DNA from: Amycolatopsis eburnea
GTDB lineage: Bacteria; Actinomycetota; Actinomycetes; Mycobacteriales; Pseudonocardiaceae
Length of the DNA stretch: 64,000 nucleotides
Direction of reading: 5' to 3'
Assembly (NCBI RefSeq): GCF_003937945.1
Contig: NZ_RSEC01000059.1
Location: 355,422 to 419,421, forward strand
Part shown: positions 31,295-39,949 of the stretch, piece after piece
Layout: every line of letters starts with the position of its first letter
Position numbering within the stretch: the stretch's first letter is position 1
Translations under genes and position numbers: made by a program
Notes under the pieces: model-generated
The model's database searches: none
What the model was told of the DNA's origin: nothing
The model's input: the letters and a program-made list of their open reading frames with translations, nothing else

Positions 31295-33208
31295 CTAACC
31301 GGCGAGTGTCTCCGCGTCCGCCAGGTACCGTGCCACCGGCCCCAGGGTCAGCGTTCCGCCGGCGGCGCCGGCGTCTTCCGCCTGAGCGTCCCTCAGGGCG
31401 GCCGCGGCCAGTGCGGCGGTTTCGCGTTCGCCGAGGCGGACCGCTGTGTGGGCGGTCAGGCACCACATCGCCTCCTGCAGGTGGTCGGGCGGTGGCTCCG
31501 GCGCCGCCGCGAGCGCGGTGCGGGCCTCCTCGTGACGGCCTTGGGCGAGCAGCACGTGGGGACGCGCCCAGGGCAGGTACGGCCCCCAGTCGAGGCGCCG
31601 GTCGGTGGGGGCGGGCCGGTCGTGCAGCAGGCGCAGTCCCAGCAGGGCGAGCGGGAACAGGCCGCGGTGCAGTCCCGGCATGCCGGCGGAACGAAGGGCT
31701 TCTTCGGCGGCGCGGTACTGGGCCGCGGCTTCGGCGGGGGCCGGTCCGCCGGGCTCGGTGCTGCGGGTGGCCGTGACCCGGGCGCGGAACCACGCCGTGA
31801 GGACGGCGACGAGGGGAGCTTCGGTGGTGACGGCGAGCTGTTCGGCCGCCGTAGCGTGCGCTGACGCGGTGTCCAGGTCGCCGAGGGCCGAGGCGGACTG
31901 CAGGCGGACCAACCGGCCGAGGACCGCGAAGTCGGGCAGGCCGTGCCGGGTCGCCAGGTCGAGGATCTCGGCGCCGATCCCGTCGCGCGCCGCCGCGAGG
32001 CCGGGGCGGGTGAAGGACTGCAGGAACACGCCGTTGAGCGCGAACGCCAGCAGCGCGGGGTCGCCCAGCTCCCGGGCCAGCGCTTCGGCTTGGCGCGCGG
32101 CCCGCCGGGCGCGGCTCAGCTCGGCTTCGGCCAGGTCGGCGGTGCGGCTTTCGACGGCGATCGTGGCCAGGAGCCGCGCCCGGAGGTCGGCGGGCCCGTC
32201 CGGGCCGAGCCGGGCGAGCGTGCGGTCGGCGGCCGTGACCACCGCACGGGACTGCTCGGGGTCGTCGGCCCGGCTCCAGATGGCGGGCACGTCGTAGGCG
32301 CCGATGATCCGGGCGGTCAGGCGCAGGTCCCCGGTGCGCTCGGCGGCGTGGATCGCGGTGAGGCGGTCACGCCGGGAGTGGATGAGCGCGTCGCCACCGG
32401 CGAGCGCGAGCGTACGGGCGAGATGCACCGTCGTGCGGGGGCCGAGCCGGGTGCCCGGGCCGGTCCACCCGGGCGCGGGTCCGGTCAGGATCTCGGTCTC
32501 GAGCCGTCGCAGGTCGGGGCCGGGATCGAGGCCGAGCTGGTCGACGAGCATCGTGCGGGCGCGGCGGAGGGTCGACAACGCGTCGGCCTGGCGGCCCGCG
32601 CGGTGCAAGGCGCGGGCCAGGAGTCCCCACGCCGGTTCGCGCCACGGGTGCTCGGTGACGTGCGCGCCGAGTTCGGCGACGAGGTCGGCGCCTTCCCCGG
32701 CGTCGAGGTGGATGCGGGCGCGCAGTTCCAGCGCCGCGAGCCGGAGTTCCTCCAGCCGGTTCCGTTCGCGGTGCGCCCACGGCGAATCCGGCAGGTCGGC
32801 GTAGGCGGGGCCGCGCCAGGCCGCGAGCGCCGCGCTGAGCTCGGCCACCGCGCCGGGGGAGTGGCGGGTGCGGGCGAGTGCGTCCTCGAACCGGTGGACG
32901 TCGACGTCTTCGCGGGGCAGCCGCAGCGCGTAGCCGGGGCCTTCGGTGACGATCACCCGCGGCGGGGTGCGGGGCGGCCGGTCGGGTTCCAGGGCGCGGC
33001 GCAGCGCGGCGACGAACGTCCGCAGCGCGCCGACCGCGCGTGCCGGTGGCTCGGCCCAGAGGTCGCCGACGAGGGTATCGGTCGTGACCAGCCGCCCCTC
33101 GGCCGCGACGAGGCGGGCGAGCACCTCGCGGTGGCGGGGGCCGCCGAGGCCGACCGGGCTGCCGTCGTCGCCCAGGGCCCGCACGGCACCGAGCACGTCG
33201 ATTCGCAT
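31295..33208 (-). CDS. SARP-type regulator (Trans_reg_C + BTAD) with C-terminal TPR-like region
   Basis: 637 residues from ATG 33208. Residues 1 to about 95 are an OmpR-like winged helix (MRIDVLGAVRAL, RHREVLARLVAAEGRLVTTDTL). Residues about 100-245 are the BTAD module (VDVHRFEDALARTRH, LGLDPGPDLRRLETEIL). The rest is helical repeats. No Walker motifs are present, so it is SARP plus TPR rather than full AfsR. A repeat with 11-bp period, as SARPs recognise, lies upstream. It faces an alpha/beta hydrolase gene, its likely local target. Confidence 0.82.
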   Translation of the reverse strand: MRIDVLGAVRALGDDGSPVGLGGPRHREVLARLVAAEGRLVTTDTLVGDLWAEPPARAVGALRTFVAALRRALEPDRPPRTPPRVIVTEGPGYALRLPREDVDVHRFEDALARTRHSPGAVAELSAALAAWRGPAYADLPDSPWAHRERNRLEELRLAALELRARIHLDAGEGADLVAELGAHVTEHPWREPAWGLLARALHRAGRQADALSTLRRARTMLVDQLGLDPGPDLRRLETEILTGPAPGWTGPGTRLGPRTTVHLARTLALAGGDALIHSRRDRLTAIHAAERTGDLRLTARIIGAYDVPAIWSRADDPEQSRAVVTAADRTLARLGPDGPADLRARLLATIAVESRTADLAEAELSRARRAARQAEALARELGDPALLAFALNGVFLQSFTRPGLAAARDGIGAEILDLATRHGLPDFAVLGRLVRLQSASALGDLDTASAHATAAEQLAVTTEAPLVAVLTAWFRARVTATRSTEPGGPAPAEAAAQYRAAEEALRSAGMPGLHRGLFPLALLGLRLLHDRPAPTDRRLDWGPYLPWARPHVLLAQGRHEEARTALAAAPEPPPDHLQEAMWCLTAHTAVRLGERETAALAAAALRDAQAEDAGAAGGTLTLGPVARYLADAETLAG

Positions 33209-33250
33209 GTCCCCATCATCGGTGCCGGCCGCCGGGTGCGCCCGGGCGCA

Positions 33251-33268
33251 CTGATCGGTTGCTGATCG
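33251..33268. promoter_or_regulatory. SARP-like direct heptamer repeat CTGATCG-N4-CTGATCG
   Basis: Two identical heptamers with a period of exactly 11 bp, between the SARP-type gene (start 33208) and the hydrolase gene (start 33321). SARP and AfsR proteins bind direct heptamers at this period. Confidence 0.55.
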
Positions 33269-33320
33269 CCGTCGCCCAAGCTCGGCCAGGTCAAGTTCCC
33301 GACCAGGAAGACGGCCTTCG

Positions 33321-34199
33321 ATGACACTCTCCATTCCCGGTTTCGACCACGTCCGCCTGCCCGGTGCCGGCGGTGTCGAGCTGGCTGCCGAAGTCGGCGG
33401 CAGCGGCAGCCCGGTGGTCCTGCTGCACGGTTTCCCCCAGACGCACCTGATGTGGCGGCACGTCGCCGAGCGGCTCGCCGGCGAGCACACGGTGATCTGC
33501 CCCGACCTGCGCGGCTACGGCGCCAGCGACAAGCCCGCGGCCACCGGCGAAGACGTGTACGCCAAGCGCACCATGGCCGCCGACGTGGTGGCTCTGGCGG
33601 CCGCTCTCGGCCACGAGCGCTTCGCCCTCGCCGGGCACGACCGGGGTGCCCTGGTCGCCTTCCGGGCCGGCTTGGACCACCCCGAGACCATCTCGCACCT
33701 GGGCATCCTCGACGTCGTCCCGACGCTGGACATGTGGAACGTGCTGCACGGCGTCCCGGCGGCGGTCGGCTACCACCTGTTCCTCATGGCGCAGCCGCCG
33801 GGCTTGCCCGAGACGATGATCGCCGCCAGCGCGGACGCGTTCTTCGGTTCGTTCCTCGACGCCTGGGCCGGCGACCCGGCCGCGATCCCGGCGGAAGTGC
33901 GCGCGGAGTACCTGCGGGCGAGCGCGGCGGCGGTGCCGTCGATCGTCGCGGACTACCGCGCCTCGGCCGGTGTCGACGTCACCCACGACCAGGCCGACCT
34001 GGACGCCGGGTCGCAGCTGGCCATGCCGGTGACGGTCGTCCAGCAGGACTGGGGCGCGCAGCTGGGCTACGACGCCGCCGCGGTGTGGCGGGCGTGGGCG
34101 CCGGACCTGGACCACCGGCTGACCAAGGCCGGGCACTTCATGGCCGAGGAAGCACCGGACGAGATCGCGGGGGCCATCCGGGACCTGCTGGCCCGCTGA
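33321..34199 (+). CDS. Alpha/beta hydrolase, haloacetate dehalogenase/epoxide hydrolase-like
   Basis: 292 residues. LLHGFPQTHLMWRHVA gives the oxyanion region. PDLRGYGASDKP matches the halide- and carboxylate-binding Arg segment of fluoroacetate dehalogenases. The nucleophile elbow is AGHDRGA, with Asp instead of Ser, and GHFMAEEAP holds the catalytic His. The Asp nucleophile points to ester-intermediate chemistry on haloacids or epoxides; the natural substrate is unknown. It is divergent from the SARP-type regulator. Confidence 0.85.
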   Translation: MTLSIPGFDHVRLPGAGGVELAAEVGGSGSPVVLLHGFPQTHLMWRHVAERLAGEHTVICPDLRGYGASDKPAATGEDVYAKRTMAADVVALAAALGHERFALAGHDRGALVAFRAGLDHPETISHLGILDVVPTLDMWNVLHGVPAAVGYHLFLMAQPPGLPETMIAASADAFFGSFLDAWAGDPAAIPAEVRAEYLRASAAAVPSIVADYRASAGVDVTHDQADLDAGSQLAMPVTVVQQDWGAQLGYDAAAVWRAWAPDLDHRLTKAGHFMAEEAPDEIAGAIRDLLAR

Positions 34200-34321
34200 C
34201 GCGCACGGCGAGCGTGGCGCAACTCGACGCCGGAAGTTCACCGGATCGGCACGCTTCCGGTCGCCTTCCGGCGAGGCGCGGCGGCCACCATTCCGGTGCC
34301 CGTACGAGAGAAGGAGGTTCC

Positions 34322-34726
34322 GTGCCCGCTTCCCTGCTTTCCCGGACCGCGCAGCGGCTCGCCGTGACCGTCACCGCGGTGGCCGCCACGCTCGGTGTCT
34401 GCACCACCGCCGCCGACGCCACCGTGTACAGCTCGTGCACGCAGACCCGCTGCGCCGATGCCCGCTCGGCCAACACGACCTGGCAGAGCAAGGGCTACCC
34501 CGGCACGCGCGGCTGGTACGACTGGCCCGGCGGCAAGTGCAACTACGCGGGCGGCACGTACCAGAACCGCGAGGGCGAGCTGCCCGCCGGCCACTCCTTC
34601 CGCGAGTTCGACGTCTACCCGCGCACGTGCGGTGCCGCCCGTGACGCGTACCGGATCGTCGTCGACCTGACCACCGGCGTGGTGTGGTTCTCGCCGAACC
34701 ACTACACGGACTTCTACGAGATCTGA
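34322..34726 (+). CDS. Secreted guanyl-specific ribonuclease (RNase Sa/barnase-like)
   Basis: 134 residues from GTG 34322, with GAAGGAGG at ideal spacing. The signal peptide ends near residue 32 (AADA). The C-terminal half matches the microbial RNase N1/T1 family: YQNREGELPAGHSFREFDVY contains the catalytic Glu, DAYRIVVDL the Arg, and SPNHYTDFYEI the His. The N-terminal part adds four Cys. It should cleave RNA after guanine outside the cell. No barstar-type inhibitor gene is adjacent. Confidence 0.85.
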   Translation: MPASLLSRTAQRLAVTVTAVAATLGVCTTAADATVYSSCTQTRCADARSANTTWQSKGYPGTRGWYDWPGGKCNYAGGTYQNREGELPAGHSFREFDVYPRTCGAARDAYRIVVDLTTGVVWFSPNHYTDFYEI

Positions 34727-34797
34727 GCGGGCTGTTGGCTTCCCGCGTAGTTTGATCTACTGATGTCTCGACCCGCCGTTCGCGGGACCGTTGACGC

Positions 34798-35325
34798 ATG
34801 AAGGCGAACGAGACCCGGCCGCACCTCGAAGTGCCGCCGGATGACCACGACCAGTGGAACTTCGCGGTGCGGCGCGAGACGCCGACCCAGCGGCTGGACC
34901 GCAACTACGCCGAAATCCTGCAGGAAGTGCGGGTGGCGCAGACCGGGGTGCAGTTGCTGCTCGCGTTCCTGCTCACCGTCGCCTTCACCCCGCGTTTCGC
35001 GACGTTGACGGACTTCGAACGGCGGGTCTACGTCGGCGCGCTGGTGCTCGGGGCCGCGGCCACCGCGTTGCTGATCGCGCCGGCGGCGTTCCACCGGCTG
35101 GTCTTCCAGCGGCGGCTCAAGCGGCAGCTGGTGCTCGCGTCCAGCCGGTTCGCGTTGTTCGGGTTGACCCTGCTGATGCTGTCGATCGGCTCGGCGCTGC
35201 TGCTGATCCTCAGCGTCACGCTGGGGGCCGCGCTCGCCGGGTGGTTCACCGCCGGGGCGCTGGGCTGGTTCGCGTTGTGGTGGTTCGTCGTGCCGATGTG
35301 GAGCCGGATCCGCCACACCCGGTGA
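34798..35325 (+). CDS. DUF6328-like four-helix membrane protein
   Basis: 175 residues. A charged N terminus is followed by four hydrophobic segments: TGVQLLLAFLLTVAF, YVGALVLGAAATALLIAP, FALFGLTLLMLSIGSALLLIL and WFTAGALGWFALWWFV. The family is widespread in actinobacteria, often near stress genes, with no known activity. It ends two bases from the convergent LAL gene. No ribosome-binding site is obvious before ATG 34798. Confidence 0.7.
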   Translation: MKANETRPHLEVPPDDHDQWNFAVRRETPTQRLDRNYAEILQEVRVAQTGVQLLLAFLLTVAFTPRFATLTDFERRVYVGALVLGAAATALLIAPAAFHRLVFQRRLKRQLVLASSRFALFGLTLLMLSIGSALLLILSVTLGAALAGWFTAGALGWFALWWFVVPMWSRIRHTR

Positions 35326-35326
35326 C

Positions 35327-38137
35327 TCAGCCCGACGCCGCCTTGCGGGTCGCTTCGCGGGCGATGTCGATGCGCGAGTGCGCGCCGAGCTTGGCCAGGA
35401 TGTGCGAAACGTGCGTCGCGACCGTGCGCGGGGACAGGAACAGCCGGGCCGCGATCTGCGGGTTCGACAGGCCTTCCACCACCAGGCCGGCGATCTTGGT
35501 TTCGGTCGGCGTGAGGCTGTCCCAGCCGTGCGTGGCCTGGCGGTGCTTCACCGTCGGGCCACGCCGGATGCCCAGCGCGCGGAAGCGGGCCCGCAGCCGG
35601 GCCACGTCCCACTGAGCGCCCAGCCCTTCGAACAGGCCCAGCGCCCGGGTGAACGCCGCTCGCGCCGAACCGCGGTCGCCGGCTTCGGCGAACACGGCCG
35701 CGGCGGCTTCCAGCGCCTGGGCCCGGGGGAGCGGCCGGCCCGCGTCGCGGTAGCCGTCGGCCGCGCGCAGCAACGCCTCGGCGTCCCGCTCGGTCATCCC
35801 CTGGCAGTACCAGCGCAGCGCCTGCCGGTGCGGGACGTCCGCCCCGGCGGTGATCGCGCGGACCCGGGCCCCGATCCCGGCCGCGGTCGCGGTGTCGCCG
35901 AGCTCGACGGCCAGCCGGACCGCGTCGCCGAGCAAGCCCTCTCCCTCGTCTTCGCCCGCGAGCGCGGAGGTCAGCGTGGCGAGCGCCCGGTCCGGTTCGC
36001 CGATCTGCTCGAACGCGTGGCCGCGCGCGAGCGTCAGGGATTCGACCACCCGGCCGCCGATCCGCTCCGCGCACGGTGCTGCCGCGTTCAGGTGCCGGTG
36101 CGCCGCCTCGGTTTCGCCGCGGTGGAAGTGGATGATCGCGGCGACGCCGTGGTCGCAGCACGCCACGCTCGGGTCCTTGAGGTCGTCCGGCACGACGTCC
36201 ACCTCGGCGACGGCGTCGTCCCACCGGCCGCTGCCCAGCAGCAGCTGCCCGAGCGCGCTCTGCGCCTGGGCCAGCCGCACGACGCTGCCGGCGCGGTCCG
36301 CGCGTTCGCGGGCGCGTTCGGCGGCGGCGAGCGCCTCGGGGTAGCGGTCGAGCGCGCCGAAGGTGACCGCCTGGTTGATGCGCAGCAGCAGGCCGAGGTC
36401 GGTCAGCGCGGGGTCGTCCGAAGCGGTGGTCATCGCGCGCTCGAACAGCGGCAGCGCCTCGGTCCATTCGCCGCGCATCATCGCCACCAGGCTCAGCACG
36501 TGCAGGGCCCACCCGCTCGCCCAGTGGTCCTCGGGCGCCTCTGCCAGTGCGGCGGTGGCGACCTGCGCGGCGGTGTCGACCTCGCCGAGGTCGCGGTGCG
36601 TCCGCGCGGTGAGCACCAGCAGCCGCGCCCGGTGCCGGGCGGTCAGGCCCGGGGTGTCCACGGCCGCCGCCAGCGCGGCGAGGGACTCGGCGGAGCGGCC
36701 GGTCATCCCGCGGCACTGCGTCACCGTCGTGTGCAGGTCGACGAGCAGATCGGGGTCGGCGGTCCGGGACCGGGCGCGGACGGCGACCCGCTCGGCTTCG
36801 GCGAAGTCGCCGACCCGGTAAAGGGCGTCGGCGAGCCGGCAGCCCAGCACGGCGGAAGTCGCGGGATCGCCGTCGCGCACCGCGCGGCGCAGCAGCGCGA
36901 CCGCGACCTCCGGCGCCTGGCCGATGAGCGGGGCGGCCGCCTCGCGCAGCCAGCCGACGACCCACGCGGGCACCGGCTCGCCGGGCGCCGGATCGGACAC
37001 CGACGGCAGCAGCTGCCGGGCGACCCGCTCGACCGGGGCGCCGGCTTCGGCCAGCGCCCGCGCGGCCGCCCAGTGCCAGACGACCCGGAGCCCCGGCGGC
37101 AGCTCGTCGTACAACGCCTGGCGGATCAAGGGGTGCCGGAACGCGAGGTCGTCGCCGGCCGTCATCAGCACCCCGGCCGCCCGGGCTTCGTCGAGCGCGG
37201 CCACCAGCCCGGCCAGTTCGGCCTCCGCCACGATCGTGAGGTCCGCGACCGAGAAGCCGGCACCCAGCAGCGCGGCCGTCCGCAGCACGGTCCGCGTCGG
37301 TTCCGACAGGAAGTCGAGCCGGTCGGCGATCGCCTCCGGCAGCGAGTCCGGGATGGGGCCGCCGGTCAGTTCCGCGATGCCCGCTTCGTCGACGTCCAGG
37401 CAGGTGCCGCGGGTCAGCGCGTCGAGCAGTTCGGTGAGGTACAACGGGTTCCCGGCGGCCCCGTCGGCCAGCCGCTCCAGCCGGTCGCCCGGCTTGCCGC
37501 CGGCCAGCTTCGCCACCAGCTCCAGCGCCGCCGGTTCGGTGAGGCGGCCGACGCGCAGCCGTTCGGCGGGACCGACGATCCGCCGCAGCGCCCGCAGGTC
37601 GTCGCGGCGCGGTACCGGGCGCAGCACGCCGATCAGCAGCAACGGCAGCTGCCGGACCGAGCGGGCGAGGCGGCCCCAGACGGCCACGGTCGCGCGGTCG
37701 GCCCACTGCAGCTCGTCGACCACCAGGACCACCGGGCCGGCCTGGCAGAGCTCGTCCACCAGCGTGATCAGCTGTTCGGCGGCCGTGGCCGCGAGGTCGG
37801 TGCCCTTGCCCGGCGCGGTGTCGCCGCGCAGGAGCCCGGCGATGGCGCCGCGCCGCGGATCCGGTGCGGCGGCGGTGACGCGCAACGCGTCCAGCAGGGG
37901 GAGCAGGGGCAATGCCTGACCCAGTTCGTCGCCGGCGCCCCGGTAGACCTGGCACCCCGCCCGGGCGGCGACCGCGCAGGCGGCTTGGACGAGGGCGGAC
38001 TTCCCGATGCCGGGCTCTCCGTCCACGAGGACGGCCTGCCCGCGGCCGGCGGCGACGTCGTGCACCCAGCTCGCCAGCCGGGACAGCTCACCGTCCCGGC
38101 CGATCAGGAGGTCAGCACCGTCCGTGAGCGGTTGCAC
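35327..38137 (-). CDS. LuxR-family ATPase regulator (LAL type)
   Basis: 936 residues from GTG 38137. Walker A is DGEPGIGKSALVQAA and Walker B is VVLVVDELQWADRAT. TPR-like repeats follow. The C-terminal HTH reads LTPTETKIAGLVVEGLSNPQIAARLFLSPRTVATHVSHIL. The start was chosen because a TTGTTC-17-TATTAT promoter would start transcription at this GTG, giving a leaderless mRNA; an in-frame ATG at 38224 lies upstream of that promoter. It is divergent from the PDEMGYN peptide gene and may control it. Confidence 0.87.
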   Translation of the reverse strand: MQPLTDGADLLIGRDGELSRLASWVHDVAAGRGQAVLVDGEPGIGKSALVQAACAVAARAGCQVYRGAGDELGQALPLLPLLDALRVTAAAPDPRRGAIAGLLRGDTAPGKGTDLAATAAEQLITLVDELCQAGPVVLVVDELQWADRATVAVWGRLARSVRQLPLLLIGVLRPVPRRDDLRALRRIVGPAERLRVGRLTEPAALELVAKLAGGKPGDRLERLADGAAGNPLYLTELLDALTRGTCLDVDEAGIAELTGGPIPDSLPEAIADRLDFLSEPTRTVLRTAALLGAGFSVADLTIVAEAELAGLVAALDEARAAGVLMTAGDDLAFRHPLIRQALYDELPPGLRVVWHWAAARALAEAGAPVERVARQLLPSVSDPAPGEPVPAWVVGWLREAAAPLIGQAPEVAVALLRRAVRDGDPATSAVLGCRLADALYRVGDFAEAERVAVRARSRTADPDLLVDLHTTVTQCRGMTGRSAESLAALAAAVDTPGLTARHRARLLVLTARTHRDLGEVDTAAQVATAALAEAPEDHWASGWALHVLSLVAMMRGEWTEALPLFERAMTTASDDPALTDLGLLLRINQAVTFGALDRYPEALAAAERARERADRAGSVVRLAQAQSALGQLLLGSGRWDDAVAEVDVVPDDLKDPSVACCDHGVAAIIHFHRGETEAAHRHLNAAAPCAERIGGRVVESLTLARGHAFEQIGEPDRALATLTSALAGEDEGEGLLGDAVRLAVELGDTATAAGIGARVRAITAGADVPHRQALRWYCQGMTERDAEALLRAADGYRDAGRPLPRAQALEAAAAVFAEAGDRGSARAAFTRALGLFEGLGAQWDVARLRARFRALGIRRGPTVKHRQATHGWDSLTPTETKIAGLVVEGLSNPQIAARLFLSPRTVATHVSHILAKLGAHSRIDIAREATRKAASG

Positions 38138-38144
38138 ACGATCG

Positions 38145-38173
38145 ATAATAGAAGACGAACAGATGCTGAACAA
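38145..38173 (-). promoter_or_regulatory. Housekeeping-type promoter for a leaderless LAL transcript
   Basis: On the minus strand, -35 TTGTTC (38173-38168) and -10 TATTAT (38150-38145) are separated by 17 bases. The predicted start point falls at 38138-38137, on the GTG itself. Confidence 0.65.
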
Positions 38174-38391
38174 GAGGTGTACTCGACGTAGCCGTCCCGT
38201 CGTCCGGCAATCCGCCATTCCCATTTCGGAAACATCGCGTTCGGCCGTTGTTCGGAATTCCGGGGGTGCGTGATTTGGCCGCCCGGCGTTGGGAGTGTCT
38301 TAACCGTCCGTTGTCCGCCGGTTGCGCCGGCTCTGGGAACGTCCGCCTGGCCCGAAAGCCAGATTCGCCCCGATTGACCACCGGAGGAATG

Positions 38392-38571
38392 ATGCGGGTT
38401 CGCCGAGCGGTCGCCACGGTCGCGTTCACCCTATTCGCGGCTGGTGTCCTGGGTAGTTCCGCGGCCTTCGCCGTCGCCGCCGAGAGCGCGGCCTCGACGG
38501 CGGTCCTCGCCGACAACCCCGACGAGATGGGGTACAACGGCGTGTCGCCAGACGAAATGGGCTACAACTAA
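38392..38571 (+). CDS. Secreted peptide precursor with C-terminal PDEMGYN repeat
   Basis: 59 residues from ATG 38392; GGAGG is four bases upstream, and a tandem ATG at 38389 is too close to it. A classical signal peptide (VATVAFTLFAAGVLGSSAAFA) is followed by AESAASTAVLADN and then two copies of PDEMGYN joined by GVS, ending at TAA. The repeat units at 38518-38538 and 38548-38568 differ at three bases, all synonymous, so the peptide sequence is what is conserved. The mature product would be an acidic exported peptide. No maturation enzyme is adjacent. A signalling or structural role is a guess. Confidence 0.7.
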   Translation: MRVRRAVATVAFTLFAAGVLGSSAAFAVAAESAASTAVLADNPDEMGYNGVSPDEMGYN

Positions 38572-38589
38572 GGGGTACACCGACCCTGC

Positions 38590-38620
38590 GGCCGCGACCG
38601 GAGCCATTCCGGGCGCGGCC
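38590..38620 (+). terminator. Terminator-like hairpin after the peptide gene
   Basis: GGCCGCG-A-CCGGA, loop GCCAT, TCCGG-G-CGCGGCC: 12 paired bases interrupted by one A/G mismatch, starting 18 bases after the TAA stop. No U-tract follows, as is common in high-GC actinomycetes. It separates the peptide gene from the operon at 38726. Confidence 0.6.
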
Positions 38621-38725
38621 GTTCCGGTCGTTCCGGCGAATTGCCTGTAACGCACGGTCCGGCTCGGTAGACTTTCCGGGAGAAACGCCCGTTTCCGCGG
38701 CACAGCCGCCCGGAGGTCTGATTCG

Positions 38726-39949
38726 GTGACGACCGAGAGCCCCACCCTGGAAGAGCCGCACCTGACGGTCCAGCCCCGCCCGTCGGCCTTCTTCCTGCGG
38801 CGCCGGTTCCTGCGCTCCTTCGGCCCGGTCCTGGCGCTGGCGGTCGCCGGCCTGGTGAGCCTGCTGGTGTCCGGCACGATCCTCGTTCCCTTCGAACGGA
38901 CCCTGGACCTGTCCGGCAAGATGGGCTCGAAGGCGGACTTCTTCGCCGACCCGCAGGTCCGGGAACTCCTGATGCGCCACCACATCCGGGTGCACGTGAC
39001 CCGCACCGGCTCGCGCGACGTCGCCACCCACGACCTGGACCAGTACGACTTCGTCTTCCTCTCCGGCGAGCCGGCCGCGGGGCTGGTCCGCGCGGCTCGC
39101 GCCGACGTCCTGGGCGGCACGATCCGCCAGCCGTTCACCAGCCCGATCGTGCTCGCGACCTACCGCCCGTACGCGGAAGCGCTGCGGCGCAACGGCATCG
39201 CGTCCGTGCCGCAGGGTCCCGGCGAACCGCTCTACTACACCCTGGACACCGGGAAGTTCGTGCAGGCCATGAAGTCCGGGGCCACCTGGAACTCGCTCGG
39301 CATCCAAGGGGTCAACAACAGCAACCTGGTGCTCGCCCAGACCTCGCACGTCTGCGACTCCAATTCCGGCGCGACCTACCTGACGCTCATCGCCTACCTG
39401 GAGAACGGCAGGCAGGTGCCGCTGGCCGACCCGGCGTCGTCCGCGGGGCCCACCACGCTGCGCGACGCCCACGAGCTGGCCAACCGGATCAAGCCGCTGC
39501 TGACCCGGCAGGGTTTCGCCTCCGCCGACCTTTCCGAGTCGTACTGGAACCTCGCCGAGGGCGACAAGCCGATCGTCGTCATCTACGAGCACCAGTACCT
39601 CGAACAGCAGCTGCGGATCAAAGCCGCGACCGGAAAGCCGGACCCCGACCACGTCCTGCTGTACCCGAAGGACAACATCCTGACGAAACCGCAGTTCGTG
39701 CCCTTGCGCCCGGAGGCGGACCGGCTCGGCGAGCTGATCACCTTCGACCCGGACCTGCAACGGCGGGCGATGGAACTCGGCTTCGGCGTCGCCACCCCCG
39801 CCGGGAGCAACAAGAGCGGGCGGCTCTACGGCTTCCTCGCCGAGCAGGGACTGCCCACCCCGCAGCAGGCCGACAACGACAGCACGACGCCGCTGCCGTC
39901 GAACCCGGTCCTGGAAGAGATGATCAAGACCGTCGGCGACTGCCCGTGA
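38726..39949 (+). CDS. Membrane-anchored protein with binding-protein-like extracellular domain
   Basis: 407 residues from GTG 38726; GGAGG lies upstream. A cytoplasmic tail of about 32 residues precedes one transmembrane helix (VLALAVAGLVSLLVSGTILV). The long extracellular part contains text like a type II solute-binding fold (DYDFVFLSGEP-like YDFVFLSGEPAAGLV, then FTSPIVLATYRPYAEAL). I do not recognise a named family. It overlaps the VWA lipoprotein gene by GTGA, so the two products are made together and probably form a surface complex. Confidence 0.6.
   Translation: MTTESPTLEEPHLTVQPRPSAFFLRRRFLRSFGPVLALAVAGLVSLLVSGTILVPFERTLDLSGKMGSKADFFADPQVRELLMRHHIRVHVTRTGSRDVATHDLDQYDFVFLSGEPAAGLVRAARADVLGGTIRQPFTSPIVLATYRPYAEALRRNGIASVPQGPGEPLYYTLDTGKFVQAMKSGATWNSLGIQGVNNSNLVLAQTSHVCDSNSGATYLTLIAYLENGRQVPLADPASSAGPTTLRDAHELANRIKPLLTRQGFASADLSESYWNLAEGDKPIVVIYEHQYLEQQLRIKAATGKPDPDHVLLYPKDNILTKPQFVPLRPEADRLGELITFDPDLQRRAMELGFGVATPAGSNKSGRLYGFLAEQGLPTPQQADNDSTTPLPSNPVLEEMIKTVGDCP

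Noticed and set aside
35378..38191. Long plus-strand open frame opposite the second LAL gene
   Set aside because: Same antisense effect; the minus-strand frame has Walker motifs and a LuxR HTH, this one has none.
38392..38571. Reading the PDEMGYN peptide as a ribosomally made, modified natural product
   Set aside because: No radical SAM, lanthionine synthetase, lasso cyclase, YcaO or dedicated protease gene is nearby, and the Sec-type signal peptide argues against a classical leader.
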